From NCBI GenBank assembly GCA_963662175.1, contig OY759224.1, positions 8,978,550 to 9,042,549 on the forward strand: a stretch of DNA of 64,000 bases. Direction: 5' to 3'. The stretch's first letter is position 1. Each line of letters opens with the position of its first letter. The notes below the pieces were generated by a model. It saw nothing but the letters and a program-made list of their open reading frames with translations, searched no databases and was not told the origin of the DNA. Source of the stretch: Aradus depressus (Eukaryota; Arthropoda; Insecta; Hemiptera; Aradidae). Shown here one piece after another: positions 31,370 to 42,164 of the stretch. The position numbers and the translations under genes are program-made.

Positions 31370-31570
31370 TTAGAACAGCAAAGCATTAAACTTCAAGGTC
31401 TTTTTTCTCGGTTTCATGTTTTCGGTTGATACGGCAGCTGCGCTTAGCACGGCAGTATAGTGGTCTATCAAGGCGCTCAGATAAAGGTGGACCTCCGTAT
31501 CCCCGTCACCCGTCCGAACCTTTATAGCCATATTTTCATAAATATTCCTAATTTTGTTTAGGACTAACAC
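31370..31570 (-). other. Unassigned short ORF with coding-like composition
   Basis: 66 codons, ending KPRKKTLKFNALLF. The central part (VRTGDGDTEVHLYLSALIDH, then YTAVLSAAAVS) is GC-richer than its surroundings. I recognise no family. It could be a fragment of a processed gene copy or an exon; no clear acceptor is seen. Confidence 0.25.
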
Positions 31571-31659
31571 CTAAGTAAAAAAGTTTATTCCACAATGGGT
31601 GTCGTTCTTATAAGATTCTGAAAAGATATGTAGAATTTCGTATCGATACACCTTATAAA

Positions 31660-32400
31660 AAAAAAAAATACACACATTAAATATTAATATTAAAAAATTA
31701 ATTATATTTATTTGTCTATAAAAAGCAATTTCCTTTTAAAACAAATGAGTAAAAAAAAAAAACACGGCCATCAGCTGTTTTTTTAGTGTGTGGAGAGACG
31801 AGTCGAGGCCTGGGTGGAATGGCGACGGTCTGAGTGAACATGGAGAGTGGTGTTTAGGCTTAAGTTGTGATGAACTAAATAGAAGTGAATTGACGGTGAA
31901 ACTGATCCGCAAAGAAGGTACTGTTGTTTGTTTATATGTACAGGATATATGCCCAGAAATATATAACTTAAATTTAAAAAATGGCCAAAATATAAAACAA
32001 AAAAAAATTGAATTAGTGTTAAGAGAGATTTAAGATTTTTCTTTTGATTATTGTTTGTTTCAATGTTTAGTTTTTTAAATTTTAATAATGTAGATTTAAG
32101 AAAAAAACAATATTTGTTCTCGTAAATTCTATTCTATTCATTTTCCCTGATGGCCCAGTAAGATAATTTGAAAACCTTTGGATTAGATTTATATTTTTGC
32201 TAAATTTAGAAAACAAGATGGCATCTTTTTAAAAATCCAAATGAAAAGTTTGTTGATTGAAATTTTAAAAAACACTACCTGCACTTTCTTCAAAATTGCA
32301 CGTTTGGATACTTTTGATACTTTTTAGGGCCCTTTTCGGAAATTAGGTACTGTAGAAATCAAAATTAGTTATAAAATTTCTACAGGAAATGTGGTAATTC
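31660..32400 (+). repeat. Dispersed 770-bp repeat, plus copy
   Basis: Plus-orientation partner of 2645-3417. A frame at 31788-32033 is open here but broken in the other copy, so it is not supported as coding. Confidence 0.7.
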
Positions 32401-32789
32401 TTATTGATTATTTAATTATTATTATTTTTCATTATTATTAATTTTACTTATATTTTTTAGATTTATTATAATCTTACATAAACATAATTCATATTATCAC
32501 AAGCCATTCTATCGGGAGTTATCGTGTACACAGACATACATACATACTGACACATGAAAACTCATCATTGAATTTCTGACCGGGTTCTCCTATATTTGGT
32601 ATATGGTATAGGTGGGCAAGACTCTGAGATGAGGAACTGACCTGGAGGAAGGTTGAAGGACGAAGGGACATATTGACCCTAGCTAAAAGGTCTCCTAGGA
32701 CTGGAGCTGCAGGGCTGCCTCTGGGCTTGTCTTAATAAGGTAGACCTACAAAAAGAGGCCAGCTCCCTTTACCTAATTGCCTCACTGCC

Positions 32790-33459
32790 CATGGGCGTAG
32801 CCAGGGGGGTGGCGCGTGCCCCCCCCCCCCCCCCCCTGGCCAGACAAATAAACATATAAAAATTAAATAAACTAAAAAAATAGTTTTTATTAAAAATGCA
32901 TTGCTTGCAAGTTACCATAGGATCATCAAATTTCCCGTGCTCCTGACTCCTAAATCAGCAATCAGCTGTTGTAAGTGCAGGGCGCAGGCCATGCGCTGTA
33001 ACTGTTCACTGTGTTTGTGTTCACGTGACAGTTTGTTTTGAGGTTTTGACGAAGTTTTCGTCTAACAGTTCCGTTCCGTTTTGACTGTTTTCCATATTTG
33101 CATAAAATTATTAAAATTAGCATGGATATTAGGAAGTTTTTTAGTAAGTATCTTGAATTATTTTATAATTGAATTGAAGAGCCTAGAGATTCAGACAGAT
33201 AACCTAATAGTCCAAGCTCCCATGGCACAAAAAGAAGGTAGCCCATCAAACATCTCAAATTTTAAAGGTGAAAATACTTGGAAAACATGCAAAAAAACAT
33301 TTTACACCCGCCAGACTAGAAAAAATGTTTTAATTGATATGTTAAATGAATTTTTGAAATTAGCTAAAAAAATTAATTTACTTTTTAACCCCCCCCCCCC
33401 CCCCCCCCCCTGTAATCTAACTTTGCCCCCCCCTGCTCAAAATACTGGCTACGCCCCTG
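32790..33459. mobile_element. hAT MITE, GGCGTAGCC-ended, with transposase start codon relic
   Basis: Ends CATGGGCGTAGCCAGG and TGGCTACGCCCCTG are flanked by the TSD TCACTGCC (32782-32789, 33460-33467). At 33122 an ATG opens MDIRKFFSK followed by GTAAGT-like sequence. MDIRKFF is the usual start of ZMYM-type hAT transposases, so this is a deletion derivative of an autonomous element. Poly-C runs lie at both ends. Confidence 0.9.
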
Positions 33460-33886
33460 TCACTGCCCCCACATTACATTCTAAAATATGACGGCAACTA
33501 TACTTTTTACTTCCCCGGCGAAGTATAGGGGAAGTTATGTAATCAGAAATTCGATGCCAATGTTGGGCATTATTGAATACATTTTTATTGAATAAATTAA
33601 TTCTATAATTTTCTACTCAATAATTTTTTAGAGATTAGTGTTTTATTCATGAAACAAGTTACCATTTTATTCTATAAATTATTCTTTATTCTTTAATCAT
33701 TATCATTATTTTAGCTAATTTATGAATGATGATTATTTTTTAATTTGTTGTATTTTTTAAGGCCGAAATAACTAATAGCTTTATTGGATTAGAATTTTTG
33801 TTTGTGTGTTTTGAAAGATTTGTTTATAATGACAAATACGTTATGTTTACAAAATTGCAATCTACATTAAATTAAATACATCAGGT

Positions 33887-34173
33887 CAGGGGCGACCGCT
33901 CTGGGCGCCGCGGAAGCGAAAAGTAATACAAAAAAATTTGAAAAAAAAAAGTTAGATATACATAACGTATTTTGGAAAGTTATGTATAACTGAATTTTGA
34001 ATATTACGTTGTATGCATTTATTGAACAAATACATATTAGACACCAATCACTTTATATATTTGCAACGTTTACCCGCCACGCAACTTTGTATAAAGAGCC
34101 TCGCTCATTATACAAAGTTGGGGGGGCTGACATCATCTAGCCCCGAGCGCCAATAAACCACGCGACGGCCCTG
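33887..34173. mobile_element. Small hAT MITE CAGGGGCGACCGC
   Basis: Starts CAGGGGCGACCGCTC and ends GACGGCCCTG. Flanks CATCAGGT (33879-33886) and CATAAGGT (34174-34181) form an 8-bp TSD with one mismatch. It is 287 bp, GC-richer than its surroundings and noncoding. Confidence 0.75.
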
Positions 34174-34238
34174 CATAAGGTAAATTGTGAACAATGGATT
34201 AGCTCGATAAACAAAGGTACTTCCTACATCAATGTTGA

Positions 34239-34568
34239 GTGTTAATTACTTCCGCTACAACTGAAGTTAAATTAAATATATTTTTTCTGGTGTTCAATTT
34301 TTTTTTTCTAATTTCTATTATAATTGATATTAATAGCGATTACGACACCCGTGGGAGTATCGGTTTTTCAACATTGTCAGTTATTGACCTAGAACAAAAT
34401 GAATCAAATCAATCAACATGTGTCAAGTACCAACTTAATGAGGTTAAAATTAAAGATAGTAGGTTTTCATCTTCAAATTTTATTTCTTATTTAAAATGGC
34501 GCCATGGAAAAAAAAAGGCATTTGAAGAGTATGAGAAGTACATAGGAAGAAAAAAAATTATAATATGA
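34239..34568 (+). pseudogene. Degenerate BED-finger region of a hAT transposase
   Basis: A 109-codon frame ends with VKYQLNEVKIKDSRF, SSSNFISYLKWRHGKK and AFEEYEKYIGRK. This resembles the BED finger of ZBED-like hAT transposases (SSNF..HLK..HGK.A.EEY), but a zinc-binding His is Tyr here and the first Cys pair is incomplete. The N-terminal hydrophobic part looks random. It fits as the eroded N-terminus of the surrounding hAT (33558-37538). Confidence 0.5.
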
Positions 34569-35055
34569 GAAACTCAACAAACATCAAGCGAAAGCTTGAA
34601 AAAAATCACGAAAGCCGATTTTGTCGGTAATATTGTTAAGTTCTTAACACATTCTGTGTGCCCATTCAGAATTGTAAAATACCAATACTTTATTACAATT
34701 TTTAATGATTTTAATGTTTCCTTCAATGGCCGAGGAAATATAACACTATTTTTTTTATAATATATATTTTCTAAAGAATAAATGTTTAGTTTGTTTTGAA
34801 CAGTGTTTATTTTTTAACCAAATTCAAAATTATGCAAACGAAAATCCAATCGAACATTTTTCAATACCTAAATATGGTATATGTTTATGGGTAATTCCAA
34901 GAAAAGACAACACAGTCAAGAACATGGAATGTTTCAAAAATTCTGAGAGTTGGCAGAAATGTTGTACCCATTGGTAAATAGCTCTCTGAATTTTTCAGAT
35001 TTTTTCAGATGATCCGCTCAAGGATGGTGCGTGATTTTATTTTTTCAAAACTTAT

Positions 35056-35614
35056 TTATTTATTTATTTACCTATTCACAACGACAACATTTGTCACTAG
35101 TGATCGTGATGATGTGCTGTGGCAAGTGTGTCGCTGTACTGCTGAGGTACGTGACCGAAGAGGAGTCCAGGCTAGTCCTGGAGCAGGTCCCTCTGCCATG
35201 CCCGCTTTAGACGTCTTGGTGGATTTGTGGGGAGAGTGTTCGTGGATAATTGGAGAATAAGTGGATTGGCGTGATGATGGAGTTTGTCGTGAAAATTTTG
35301 ATATCGTGTCTTGATAACAGAAGGTACAAATGGGATGTTGAGGTCATTATGTAATGTGAGGTTAGAAACGTAAAATGGGGCATTGGCAATGTGGCGTAGT
35401 ATGATGGATTGTAATGACTGAAGGCGTTGTATGTTTGATTTTTTGGCTGATCCCCATATCTCGATTCCGTAAGTCCAGATGGGTTTTAGTATAGTGTTGT
35501 AAATGTGAAGTTTGTTTTCAAGCGATAATGTCGATCGTCGTCCGATGATTGATTTCAGTTGTCCAAATCGTCTTTTGAGGTCTGTGCGTTTCAGTCTGAT
35601 ATGAGTTGTCCAAT
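35056..35614 (-). mobile_element. 5'-truncated Jockey-type LINE fragment
   Basis: The minus strand encodes the ORF2 C-terminus: RRFGQLKSIIGRR, YGIEIWGSAKKSNIQRLQ, LTLHNDLNIPF and a final RRLKRAWQRDLLQD. This matches the end of the element at 17922-21772. The 3' tail is a TAAATAAATAAA run at 35056-35076, and TCAAAA(A)CTTA flanks both sides as TSD. The insertion shows what the undisturbed left arm of the palindrome looked like. Confidence 0.85.
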
Positions 35615-35863
35615 TCAAAAACTTAAAACATAAAATCTTTAACAGATTATAACTCCAAATCTTTCCATCCAAACAAAAAAAACATAGATACAAAAGTTTT
35701 TGTTTTGAGTTGAATTTTTCGAAAAAAATATCACATCTCAATTTTGAACGATTTGAATGAAATGTCATCGTTTTAAATCCCAAAAAGTGTTATATCTAAA
35801 ATACGCCACTTTTTTTTGGGCTGAAATTTTTTTTACATATTCTCCTACTTCTCTAGAATATTC

Positions 35864-36391
35864 CTACCAATTTTTAGAGTGGGCCGATTGCAGGATTATT
35901 CGTTCTGATTTTTTAAATAAATTGAAACTCGAATAATACGCCGTAATAGTTCTAAATATTATCCCAAATATTTTTTTCAACGGTTTGATGTTGTGACAAT
36001 TATCTGTCACAGTTTTCTCTGCAGATTCATAATCGTCTACGCTACTCCATTTGATTTCCATATTTGGAAAGCTATTACTATCACGAGCCCAGATGATCAG
36101 TTGTTGAGGTGTAACAATTTGATTTTCTGGTGGCAAATGCAAGCTTGCTCTTGCCGCAACTCTTTCCAGAGTTCCACCGATTCCATCTGGAGCGCCTTTT
36201 CCATGGGCAGTCGGGAAAAAGTGCCACTCCGCTGATACACCAAAGTCTTTTTCATGATGGTACAAATTCGCGATGTTCTTGTAATTTTTGTATTGATGTG
36301 GAGCGCCGTCACTCATGTAGTAAATGTGTTTAGGATTGTTAGTGAAGGTCGTTTTTATATAATCGATTATGATTTTGTTGTATATCCGCAC
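35864..36391 (-). pseudogene. Transposase-like protein fragment (SDGAPHQYKN / HGKGAPDGIGG family)
   Basis: The minus-strand frame contains YYMSDGAPHQYKN, IANLYHHEKDFGV, AEWHFFPTAHGKGAPDGIGG and LERVAARASL. I recognise this layout from a widespread uncharacterised family in insects and cnidarians that has an SDG...HH...HGK..(C/P)DG.GG core and behaves like a transposon protein. The Asp residues are candidates for a DDE-type triad. The middle of the gene is here; the C-terminus appears in the opposite arm on the plus strand (36393-36651) and an N-terminal start at 36774. The single gene is therefore split across the palindrome. Confidence 0.6.
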
Positions 36392-36392
36392 C

Positions 36393-36651
36393 GAAACCTC
36401 AACAACTGATCATCTGGGCTCGTGATAGTAATAGCTTTCCAAATATGGAAATCAAATGGAGTAGCGTAGACGATTATGAATCTGCAGAGAAAATTGTGAC
36501 AGATAATTGTCACAACATCAAACCGTTGAAAAAAATAAAACAAAAACATTGTATTAAACCACTCGGTAACGGTAAAGTTGCGTCAAAGATGTTTTCACTT
36601 TGTGAGAAAGAAGACAAAGATTGTATTTTTTTAAATATGAAGAATGACTAA
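36393..36651 (+). pseudogene. C-terminal part of the same transposase-like gene in the right arm
   Basis: The frame reads IIWARDSNSFPNMEIKW and SAEKIVTDNCHNIKPLKK as in the left arm. It then continues with a tail absent there (KQKHCIKPLGNGKVASKMF... to a stop at 36649-36651), followed by an AATAAA signal near 36710. This arm preserves the natural 3' end of the gene while the left arm preserves its middle. Confidence 0.55.
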
Positions 36652-36773
36652 ATAAGGCTTTATTTTTATTTATAAATAATGTAAATTAATTAATGTTCAT
36701 TTGATCAATAAAAATTTCAACGTTGAATTGATATCTATTTCAAGACCGGGATAAAATAAAAATTTGTCTAGCA

Positions 36774-36992
36774 ATGGATCCCAAAAATAATAATAGTAAC
36801 ATTTTTAATCATATTCAGGAATGTACTAGACAAGCAGGAAAATATGTGAACAAATGTGAAATGGAACGGACAACAATCGGAGACAAATTTGGGATAATAT
36901 TTAGAACTATTACGGCGTATTATTCGAGTTTCAATTTATTTAAAAAATCAGAACGAATAATCCTGCAATCGGCCCACTCTAAAAATTGGTAG
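36774..36992 (+). pseudogene. Possible N-terminal exon of a transposon protein, right arm
   Basis: An ATG at 36774 opens a 72-codon frame. Its first half (MDPKNNNSNIFNHIQECTRQ) is unique and its second half (from about KFGIIFRTITAYYSSF) lies in the inverted-repeat block shared with the left arm. It starts about 60 bp after the poly(A)-signal region of the preceding gene piece, so two transcription units may meet here. No domain is recognised. Confidence 0.35.
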
Positions 36993-37591
36993 GAATATTC
37001 TAGAGAAGTAGGAGAATATGTAAAAAAAATTTCAGCCCAAAAAAAAGTGGCGTATTTTAGGTATAACACTTTTTGGGATTTAAAACGATGACATTTCATT
37101 CAAATCGTTCAAAATTGAGATGTGATATTTTTTTCGAAAAATTCAACTCAAAACAAAAAACTTTTGTATCTATGTTTTTTTTGTTTGGATGGAAAGATTT
37201 GGAGTTATAATCTGTTAAAGATTTTATGTTTTAAGTTTTTGAAAAAATAAAATCACGCACCATCCTTGAGCGGATCATCTGAAAAAATCTGAAAAATTCA
37301 GAGAGCTATTTACCAATGGGTACAACATTTCTGCCAACTCTCAGAATTTTTGAAACATTCCATGTTCTTGACTGTGTTGTCTTTTCATGGAATTACCCTT
37401 ATATATAATGAATGAAACAAAATTAATGTTTTTATTTCATGAAAAACTGAATAATCATTATTCAAAAGCTTTGAATGAAAATACATTTTTATTCATTATT
37501 AATTATTCGTTATTATAAATGAACTTTGCCCAACATTGTTCGATGATATAGAATATTATTATTTTCAACCTCCTCATTCCAATAATGAAGA

Positions 37592-37836
37592 AAAAAATAT
37601 AAGTGATGTGGCCATTACAGGACATTCTTATACCAACCACGCTAACAGATCACACTCTCTCCCTCCCAAAAAGATCATTTTATTTTGTCACTTTGTACAG
37701 CGTAATCCTGAGATTGGACATTCTTATACACAGCAATGCCAGTATGAAATAATTTTGAGAAGGGATGGAGAGAGTGATCTGTAAGCGTTGTTGGTATAAG
37801 AAAATCCTGTAATGGTCACATCACTTATATTTTTTT
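37592..37836. repeat. Palindromic MITE, TIR ...GTGATGTGGCCATTACAGGA
   Basis: Left AAGTGATGTGGCCATTACAG and the inverse right copy ending 37836 bracket about 90 bp. Internal words GATCACTCTCTCC also pair. Lone ends of the same family are visible near 995-1040 and 25150-25220 in opposite orientations. Confidence 0.7.
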
Positions 37837-37878
37837 CTTAATTTTTATAATTTTTCAAAAAAAAACTACCAATACATA

Positions 37879-38177
37879 AGGTTAGGTTAGGTTTTTGACT
37901 CATGCCCGGGCTTTAACTACGCGATCATATCGCCTACTACCAGAGCGCTCTTTCGTCACTCTGGTGGACATGAGCCCGACTCTACTGTGGGAGTCCTAAA
38001 TTTTGCCTACCCTAAATTTTTATTTGTCTAGGGTAGGGGTCTTTAACGAGTACCTGACATCGTACAGGCTCGGGACCATCGCTTAACGTCCCATCACGAA
38101 GGACGGCGTGCTTAAGTTTATTTTATCTCCTCGATAAAATAAACTAAGGGCCTCGGTCGGGTTACGAACCCACGACT
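37879..38177 (-). mobile_element. SINE family A with GGTTAGGTTAGG tail
   Basis: Minus-strand copy. The 3' end reads (plus strand) AAGGTTAGGTTAGGTTT, i.e. two TTAGG units on the complementary strand. The B box is mutated to GGTTCGTAACCC. A second copy in the opposite direction follows at 38239. Confidence 0.85.
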
Positions 38178-38238
38178 ACCAATACATAAACCATATCCCA
38201 TATCTTAAAGTGAGACATTAGATTTTTTTTTATTCGAG

Positions 38239-38456
38239 AGGTGAAAAAACCTTGAGCACGCCGTCCTACAGATGAGAGATTAAGCGATGGTCCGACCCTG
38301 TACGATGTCAGGAACTCGTTAAAGAACCTTACCCTAGGTGAATACTTATTAAGGACTCCCATAGTAGAGTCGGGCTCATCAGTGCGACGATAGAGCGCTC
38401 TGGTAGTAGACGATACGACCTCTTAGTTACAGCCCGAGCATGAGTCATAATAACTA
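38239..38456 (+). mobile_element. SINE family A, 5'-truncated, inverted relative to its neighbour
   Basis: Starts at GAGCACGCCGTCC without the tRNA-like head and runs to GAGTCATAATAACTAAC. With the copy at 37879-38177 it forms a potential hairpin. Confidence 0.8.
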
Positions 38457-39257
38457 ACTGTTGTAAATATATAAATAAATAGATAGTTTTTTGTATTAGA
38501 AATTTTTATATTGAGTTCAAAACATCTTTGGTTAGTCCAGTTGCGTCTCAATACATGAACCATATCTTAAAGTTCGTTGCTATGAGTTACGACATAAAAA
38601 TTAATTACGATATATTCCTTATACACATTTAGTTTACATTTTCGGGGAGCTATAACTTTTCTTCACCTAAGATGGCAACATTGTGCATTATTTCACAAGA
38701 GAAGCAAAAAACTCCGAATCTGATACCAGTTTTATATTGCCGGAAACATTATAATAAGAATCTTCAGCCTGATTTTCATGAGAAATAGTCACAAAATAGG
38801 AACTATGCATTTAATGGAAGTTCGTTGAGATGCACAAAGTTGACGACTCCAGACGTTTTGAGATGCCCAGTGTGTGGCAAAAATGTTTTTAGTGACGCTC
38901 CTGGTGGTGAAACCCAAAAACTAATGGTTTCATCGTATTTGGCGTAACGATTTGAATCCAGTAATGTGCATTGTTGATTTTCGTTAAAAATTGAGAATAA
39001 AAATGTTGCATCTTAGGCGACGTTTTGTCTTGTAGAACCTATCTCAAATCTGAAGACTTATTAGCTATTGAAAATTTTATAAAGAACAATTTTGGTAAGA
39101 ATAAATTTTTGACTAACCGTTTTCGGGTAAATCAAGGAAACGTCTAAAAATATGTTTCAAAACTACATTTCAATATGGTTTTCGGTATGTATCTCGAAAA
39201 CCGGACGACCTGAAAAAAACGTACTTGATATAATGTATTTCGACCTTCTTAGTGTTG
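38457..39257. other. Unassigned stretch between SINE and Tigger fragment
   Basis: A Cys-pair-like peptide CPVCGKNVFSDAPGG (near 38866-38915, frame imperfect) could be a zinc-finger relic. Otherwise no support for a gene. Confidence 0.3.
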
Positions 39258-39541
39258 GGAAAACCTAATTCCAGGCGTCAGCAACCATGTAGCAACAATC
39301 CTTGAGATCGATTGACTTGAATAACGTGACAACACTGTCAGCCTCCTCTTCTTCGTCGTCATTGTCCCTGAGCAAAAGTCGACATAGAAGTTGCTTCCGG
39401 TAATTCCTTTTCATAATTTCCGTGGTGTATTCCCGAAAAACACCCACTTCTTCCAGCCCACCGGCCGAGCGCGTGGCGTGAATTAAAAAAAAAAAGTTGA
39501 GGGCTCTGTGAGTAGAGGTTCGGATAATCGAGGTTCTACTG
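39258..39541 (-). mobile_element. Tigger/pogo-type element, truncated, with transposase fragment
   Basis: The intact end is at 39541: minus strand CAGTAGAACCTCGATTATCC, a classic Tigger/pogo terminus, followed by TA. On the minus strand 39447-39265 reads LRDNDDEEEADSVV and SIDLKDCCYMVADAWN. This resembles the DDE-domain end of Tigger-like transposases, where D..AWN is conserved. The other terminus was not found. Confidence 0.65.
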
Positions 39542-39924
39542 TATTGAATATAAGGTCAAAGGTTGGATTGGCTTTGGAGGAAAGCGAAAACGTAATTGAT
39601 TAATACATATTTTATTCGTCATTTAGGGAAAAAAAACATATATATATACGTATTATGTTAACGGGGAAGGAGTCAAGAAGTGTGATAGCTTCATTACTGG
39701 AACTTAACACCAAGTTAAAAGGAAATACGTAGACCCAGAGAAAAATCAATAGAGTAAAAAAAATAATTACTTGCAAAAAGGAATATAAATTTTAAAAAAT
39801 ATAACCAATATTATCTGGGAAGTAAGAAAAACCTTAAGAACGCCACCATGGAACTTTACTGGCGGATTTAGGAACTAAGCAGCATAACTGAACAGCCATA
39901 ACTTCATTTTTTTTTTACTTCCAC

Positions 39925-40925
39925 AGCAGTGGAAGTATAGGTGAAGTTATGTAATCAGAAATTCGAACCGGAGTTTTCAAAGGAATTTCATGTTTTACAA
40001 CCTCCTGGTTTCAAAAATGTCAAAAAAATATGTCTGTCTGTGAACACGATAACTCCCGATAGAATGAATGTATCAACACGAAATTTTATATGTGAACCCA
40101 GAAGCTTGTAAGGACGACACCTATTGATTTTCAGTCAAATCGGCCAAATGAAATAGGGGGATTAGGGGGGAGGCTTAACACAAAAATTTTAATAACTGCT
40201 GTTGTAATGAATGTAACGTTGGAACGGACGACACATATTAAATTTCGAGGGCGCCAGTAGCTCAGTGGTATGCGTGCTTGTCTTCTGAGCTCAAGATCGT
40301 GAGTTCGAAACCCGACCGAGGCCCTTAGTTTATTTTATCTGGGAAGTAAAATAAACTTAAGCACGCCATCCTTCGGATGGGACGTTAAGCGATGGTCCCG
40401 AGCCTGTACGATGTCAGGTACTCGTTAAAGACCCCTACCCTAGGTGAATAAAAATTTAGGGTAGGCAAAATTTAAGACTCCCACAGTAGAGTCGGGCTCA
40501 TGTTCACCAGAGTGACGAAAGAGCGCTCTGGTAGTAGGCGATGACCTCGTAGTTAAAGCCCGGGCATGAGTCATAAAACCTAACCTAATGGAGGGGAGGA
40601 TCAGAAGGGGGCACAACTTAAAAAGTGTCGGTATGTACGTAAATATGTCAGTCGTTCCTCATAACTTCGATACTAACGAATACATTTGGAACATTGTATT
40701 ATGTTCTCTATAGAGCCAGCAGCTCACCTATTGACTTTCAGTCAAATTGTCCAGAAAGAAGGGTGAGTTGACAGGAGGGCTTAACTTTAAAACCCCGAAT
40801 AACTCCCAATAGAATGAACATTTCTATATGAAATTTTATATGATAATTCTAAAGTTCATAAGTAACACTCCTCATCGTCAGTCAAAGAAAAATGAGAAGA
40901 GCTTAGAGGTTCTAAAGGTGAGGTG
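39925..40925 (+). repeat. Dispersed repeat D, two pieces around a SINE
   Basis: 39925-40244 and 40593-40925 both carry repeat D modules (GATAGAATGAATGTATCAACA, AATCGGCCAAATG, TTGACTTTCAGTCAAATTG). The SINE 40245-40592 lies between them. Confidence 0.65.
40245..40592 (+). mobile_element. SINE family A, full length
   Basis: The head GGGCGCCAGTAGCTCAGTGG with A box is followed by GAGTTCGAAACCCGAC with B box. The full body then runs to CATAAAACCTAACCTAA at 40575-40591. It is the best reference copy for the family. It is inserted between two copies of the dispersed repeat. Confidence 0.9.
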
Positions 40926-41497
40926 CTTTTATGGAATAATCAATTAATTAACTACAATATTTAAGTGAACATTTATTAAATATTTAATTTAAATAACAAA
41001 ATTAAAAACATGCACAAACAAAAAACAATTGTCAGTCAAAATAATCTCATACTTAACTTTAAAGTACAACATAATACTCATAATAGTCAGACATTTTCTT
41101 AATTCTATTTGTATAATATTAAAATTATTCTTAAATATAATTAAACAATGAAAGAACACACAGATTGACAACAATAATGATGGATTTTATTTTTAAAAGT
41201 AATAACCAACTGAAAAAATAGTTACATTATTTTATGTGACAGAATTCATAGTTATATTATTATTTTCACTTGATAAAAAATGGAGCTTTGGTCTCCTCAA
41301 AATATATTTATATAATTTTTATTTTAATTATTAACGTTTCGCCATTATTCAGACATTATCAAACATTTTGTAACGAAAAAAAACTATTTTTATCCATTAT
41401 ATTTCATATGGTAGGGACGACTCTACTATCGAGTCATAAATTTTGCCTAACCTAAATTTTTATTAATCTACGGTTAGTTTCTTTAAAGAGTATCTGA

Positions 41498-42022
41498 AGG
41501 CGCGTTTTTCTAGCTGCAGTTTTTTTGCGCTATTATACGTCCAACGTAACGCGCAGTGGACCCAACACAAAGAAAGTAATGGGTTTGTTTTCCTACAGAG
41601 TGCATTGCGTTGTACATCAGCGTTTCACGTCCTGCGTGACAGTTGGACTGGCTCTGGTCGGGTCTATTACGCAGTACGCAGCACAACAAGGGCCAGTTCT
41701 ATTTCAAAAGTTTAAGTGGTTGTTAATCAGTAGTTTAAACAGACCTTCGTCCTCTCGATCCAAAAACATATCACTCATTGATTTCCTTCTGTTAGCATAA
41801 TTCAGAAGAACGAAATCCTCTTCTTCATCATCCATCATGTGTTTAGCTATCAGCAATCCAACCAGTTTCCTTTTCTTTTCTCCTAGGCGATTCATTAATG
41901 AGATGAAATGATGAACGAACACGAAAATTTCTTGAACAGAGCTCTTTCCAGAAAGCACTGAATAGTATAAACGCCGATTCTACGCAGTGCAAAAAAAAAA
42001 CTGCAGCTAGGAAAACGCTTCT
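41498..42022. mobile_element. Harbinger-type element inserted in a SINE
   Basis: Ends AGGCGCGTTTTTCTAGCTGC and the inverse of AGAAGCGTTTTCCTAGCTGC are near-perfect TIRs. The 3-bp TSD TGA is at 41495-41497 and 42023-42025. SINE sequence breaks off at 41494 and resumes after 42025. A minus-strand transposase relic lies inside. Confidence 0.78.
41704..41958 (-). pseudogene. N-terminal relic of a Harbinger transposase
   Basis: An 84-codon minus-strand frame with an acidic MMDDEEEDFVLLNYANRRKS block and DREDEGLFKLLINNHL resembles the start of PIF/Harbinger nuclease proteins, which have an acidic leader then a helix before the DDE domain. The catalytic part is absent; the frame ends inside the element. 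Confidence 0.5.
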
Positions 42023-42164
42023 TGAGTTCGAACAGGCTTGGAACGCTCGCTAAAACATCCTATCCGAAGGACAGCCTACTCAAGGTTTTTTTTCACCTTC
42101 CAGATAAAAAACCTAAGGGGCTCGGTCGAGTTTTGAAGCTTGCTACCTCTGAGCAATCAACGCC

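Larger units (their letters stand above)
34889..37398. mobile_element. Palindromic DNA transposon with an unusual transposase-like gene
   Basis: Ends GGGTAATTCC (34889) and GGAATTACCC (37398) are inverted, with TTAT on both outer sides (34885-34888, 37399-37402), a likely 4-bp TSD. The arms are near-identical inverted copies for about 1 kb in total. Left 34889-35056, 35614-35975 and 35976-36107 pair with right 37398-37235, 36990-36888 and 36532-36393 respectively (approximate). Each arm holds unique coding pieces between paired blocks. A truncated Jockey fragment interrupts the left arm. A Sola-type superfamily is possible from the 4-bp TSD but unproven. Confidence 0.75.
33558..37538. mobile_element. 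Large hAT element CAATGTTGGGCA hosting two further transposons
   Basis: Left end CAATGTTGGGCATTATTG (33558) and right end GCCCAACATTG (37538) are inverted. The 8-bp TSD is TTCGATGC/TTCGATGA (33550-33557, 37539-37546; one mismatch). It contains a degenerate BED-finger ORF at 34239-34568, a small hAT at 33887-34173 and a palindromic transposon at 34889-37398. It is itself inserted in a dispersed repeat ending AGTATAGGGGAAGTTATG. Confidence 0.8.
41405..42163 (-). mobile_element. SINE family A, diverged, split by the Harbinger element
   Basis: SINE pieces 41405-41494 (GACTCTACTATCGAGTC... CTTTAAAGAGTATCTGA) and 42026-42163 (CAGGCTTGG... CCAGATAAAAAACCTAAGG) are contiguous once 41498-42022 is removed. 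Confidence 0.7.

Noticed and set aside
40245..40330. A true tRNA gene at the SINE head
   Set aside because: The head is repeated with the same SINE body in a dozen places and the anticodon arm is not convincingly folded.
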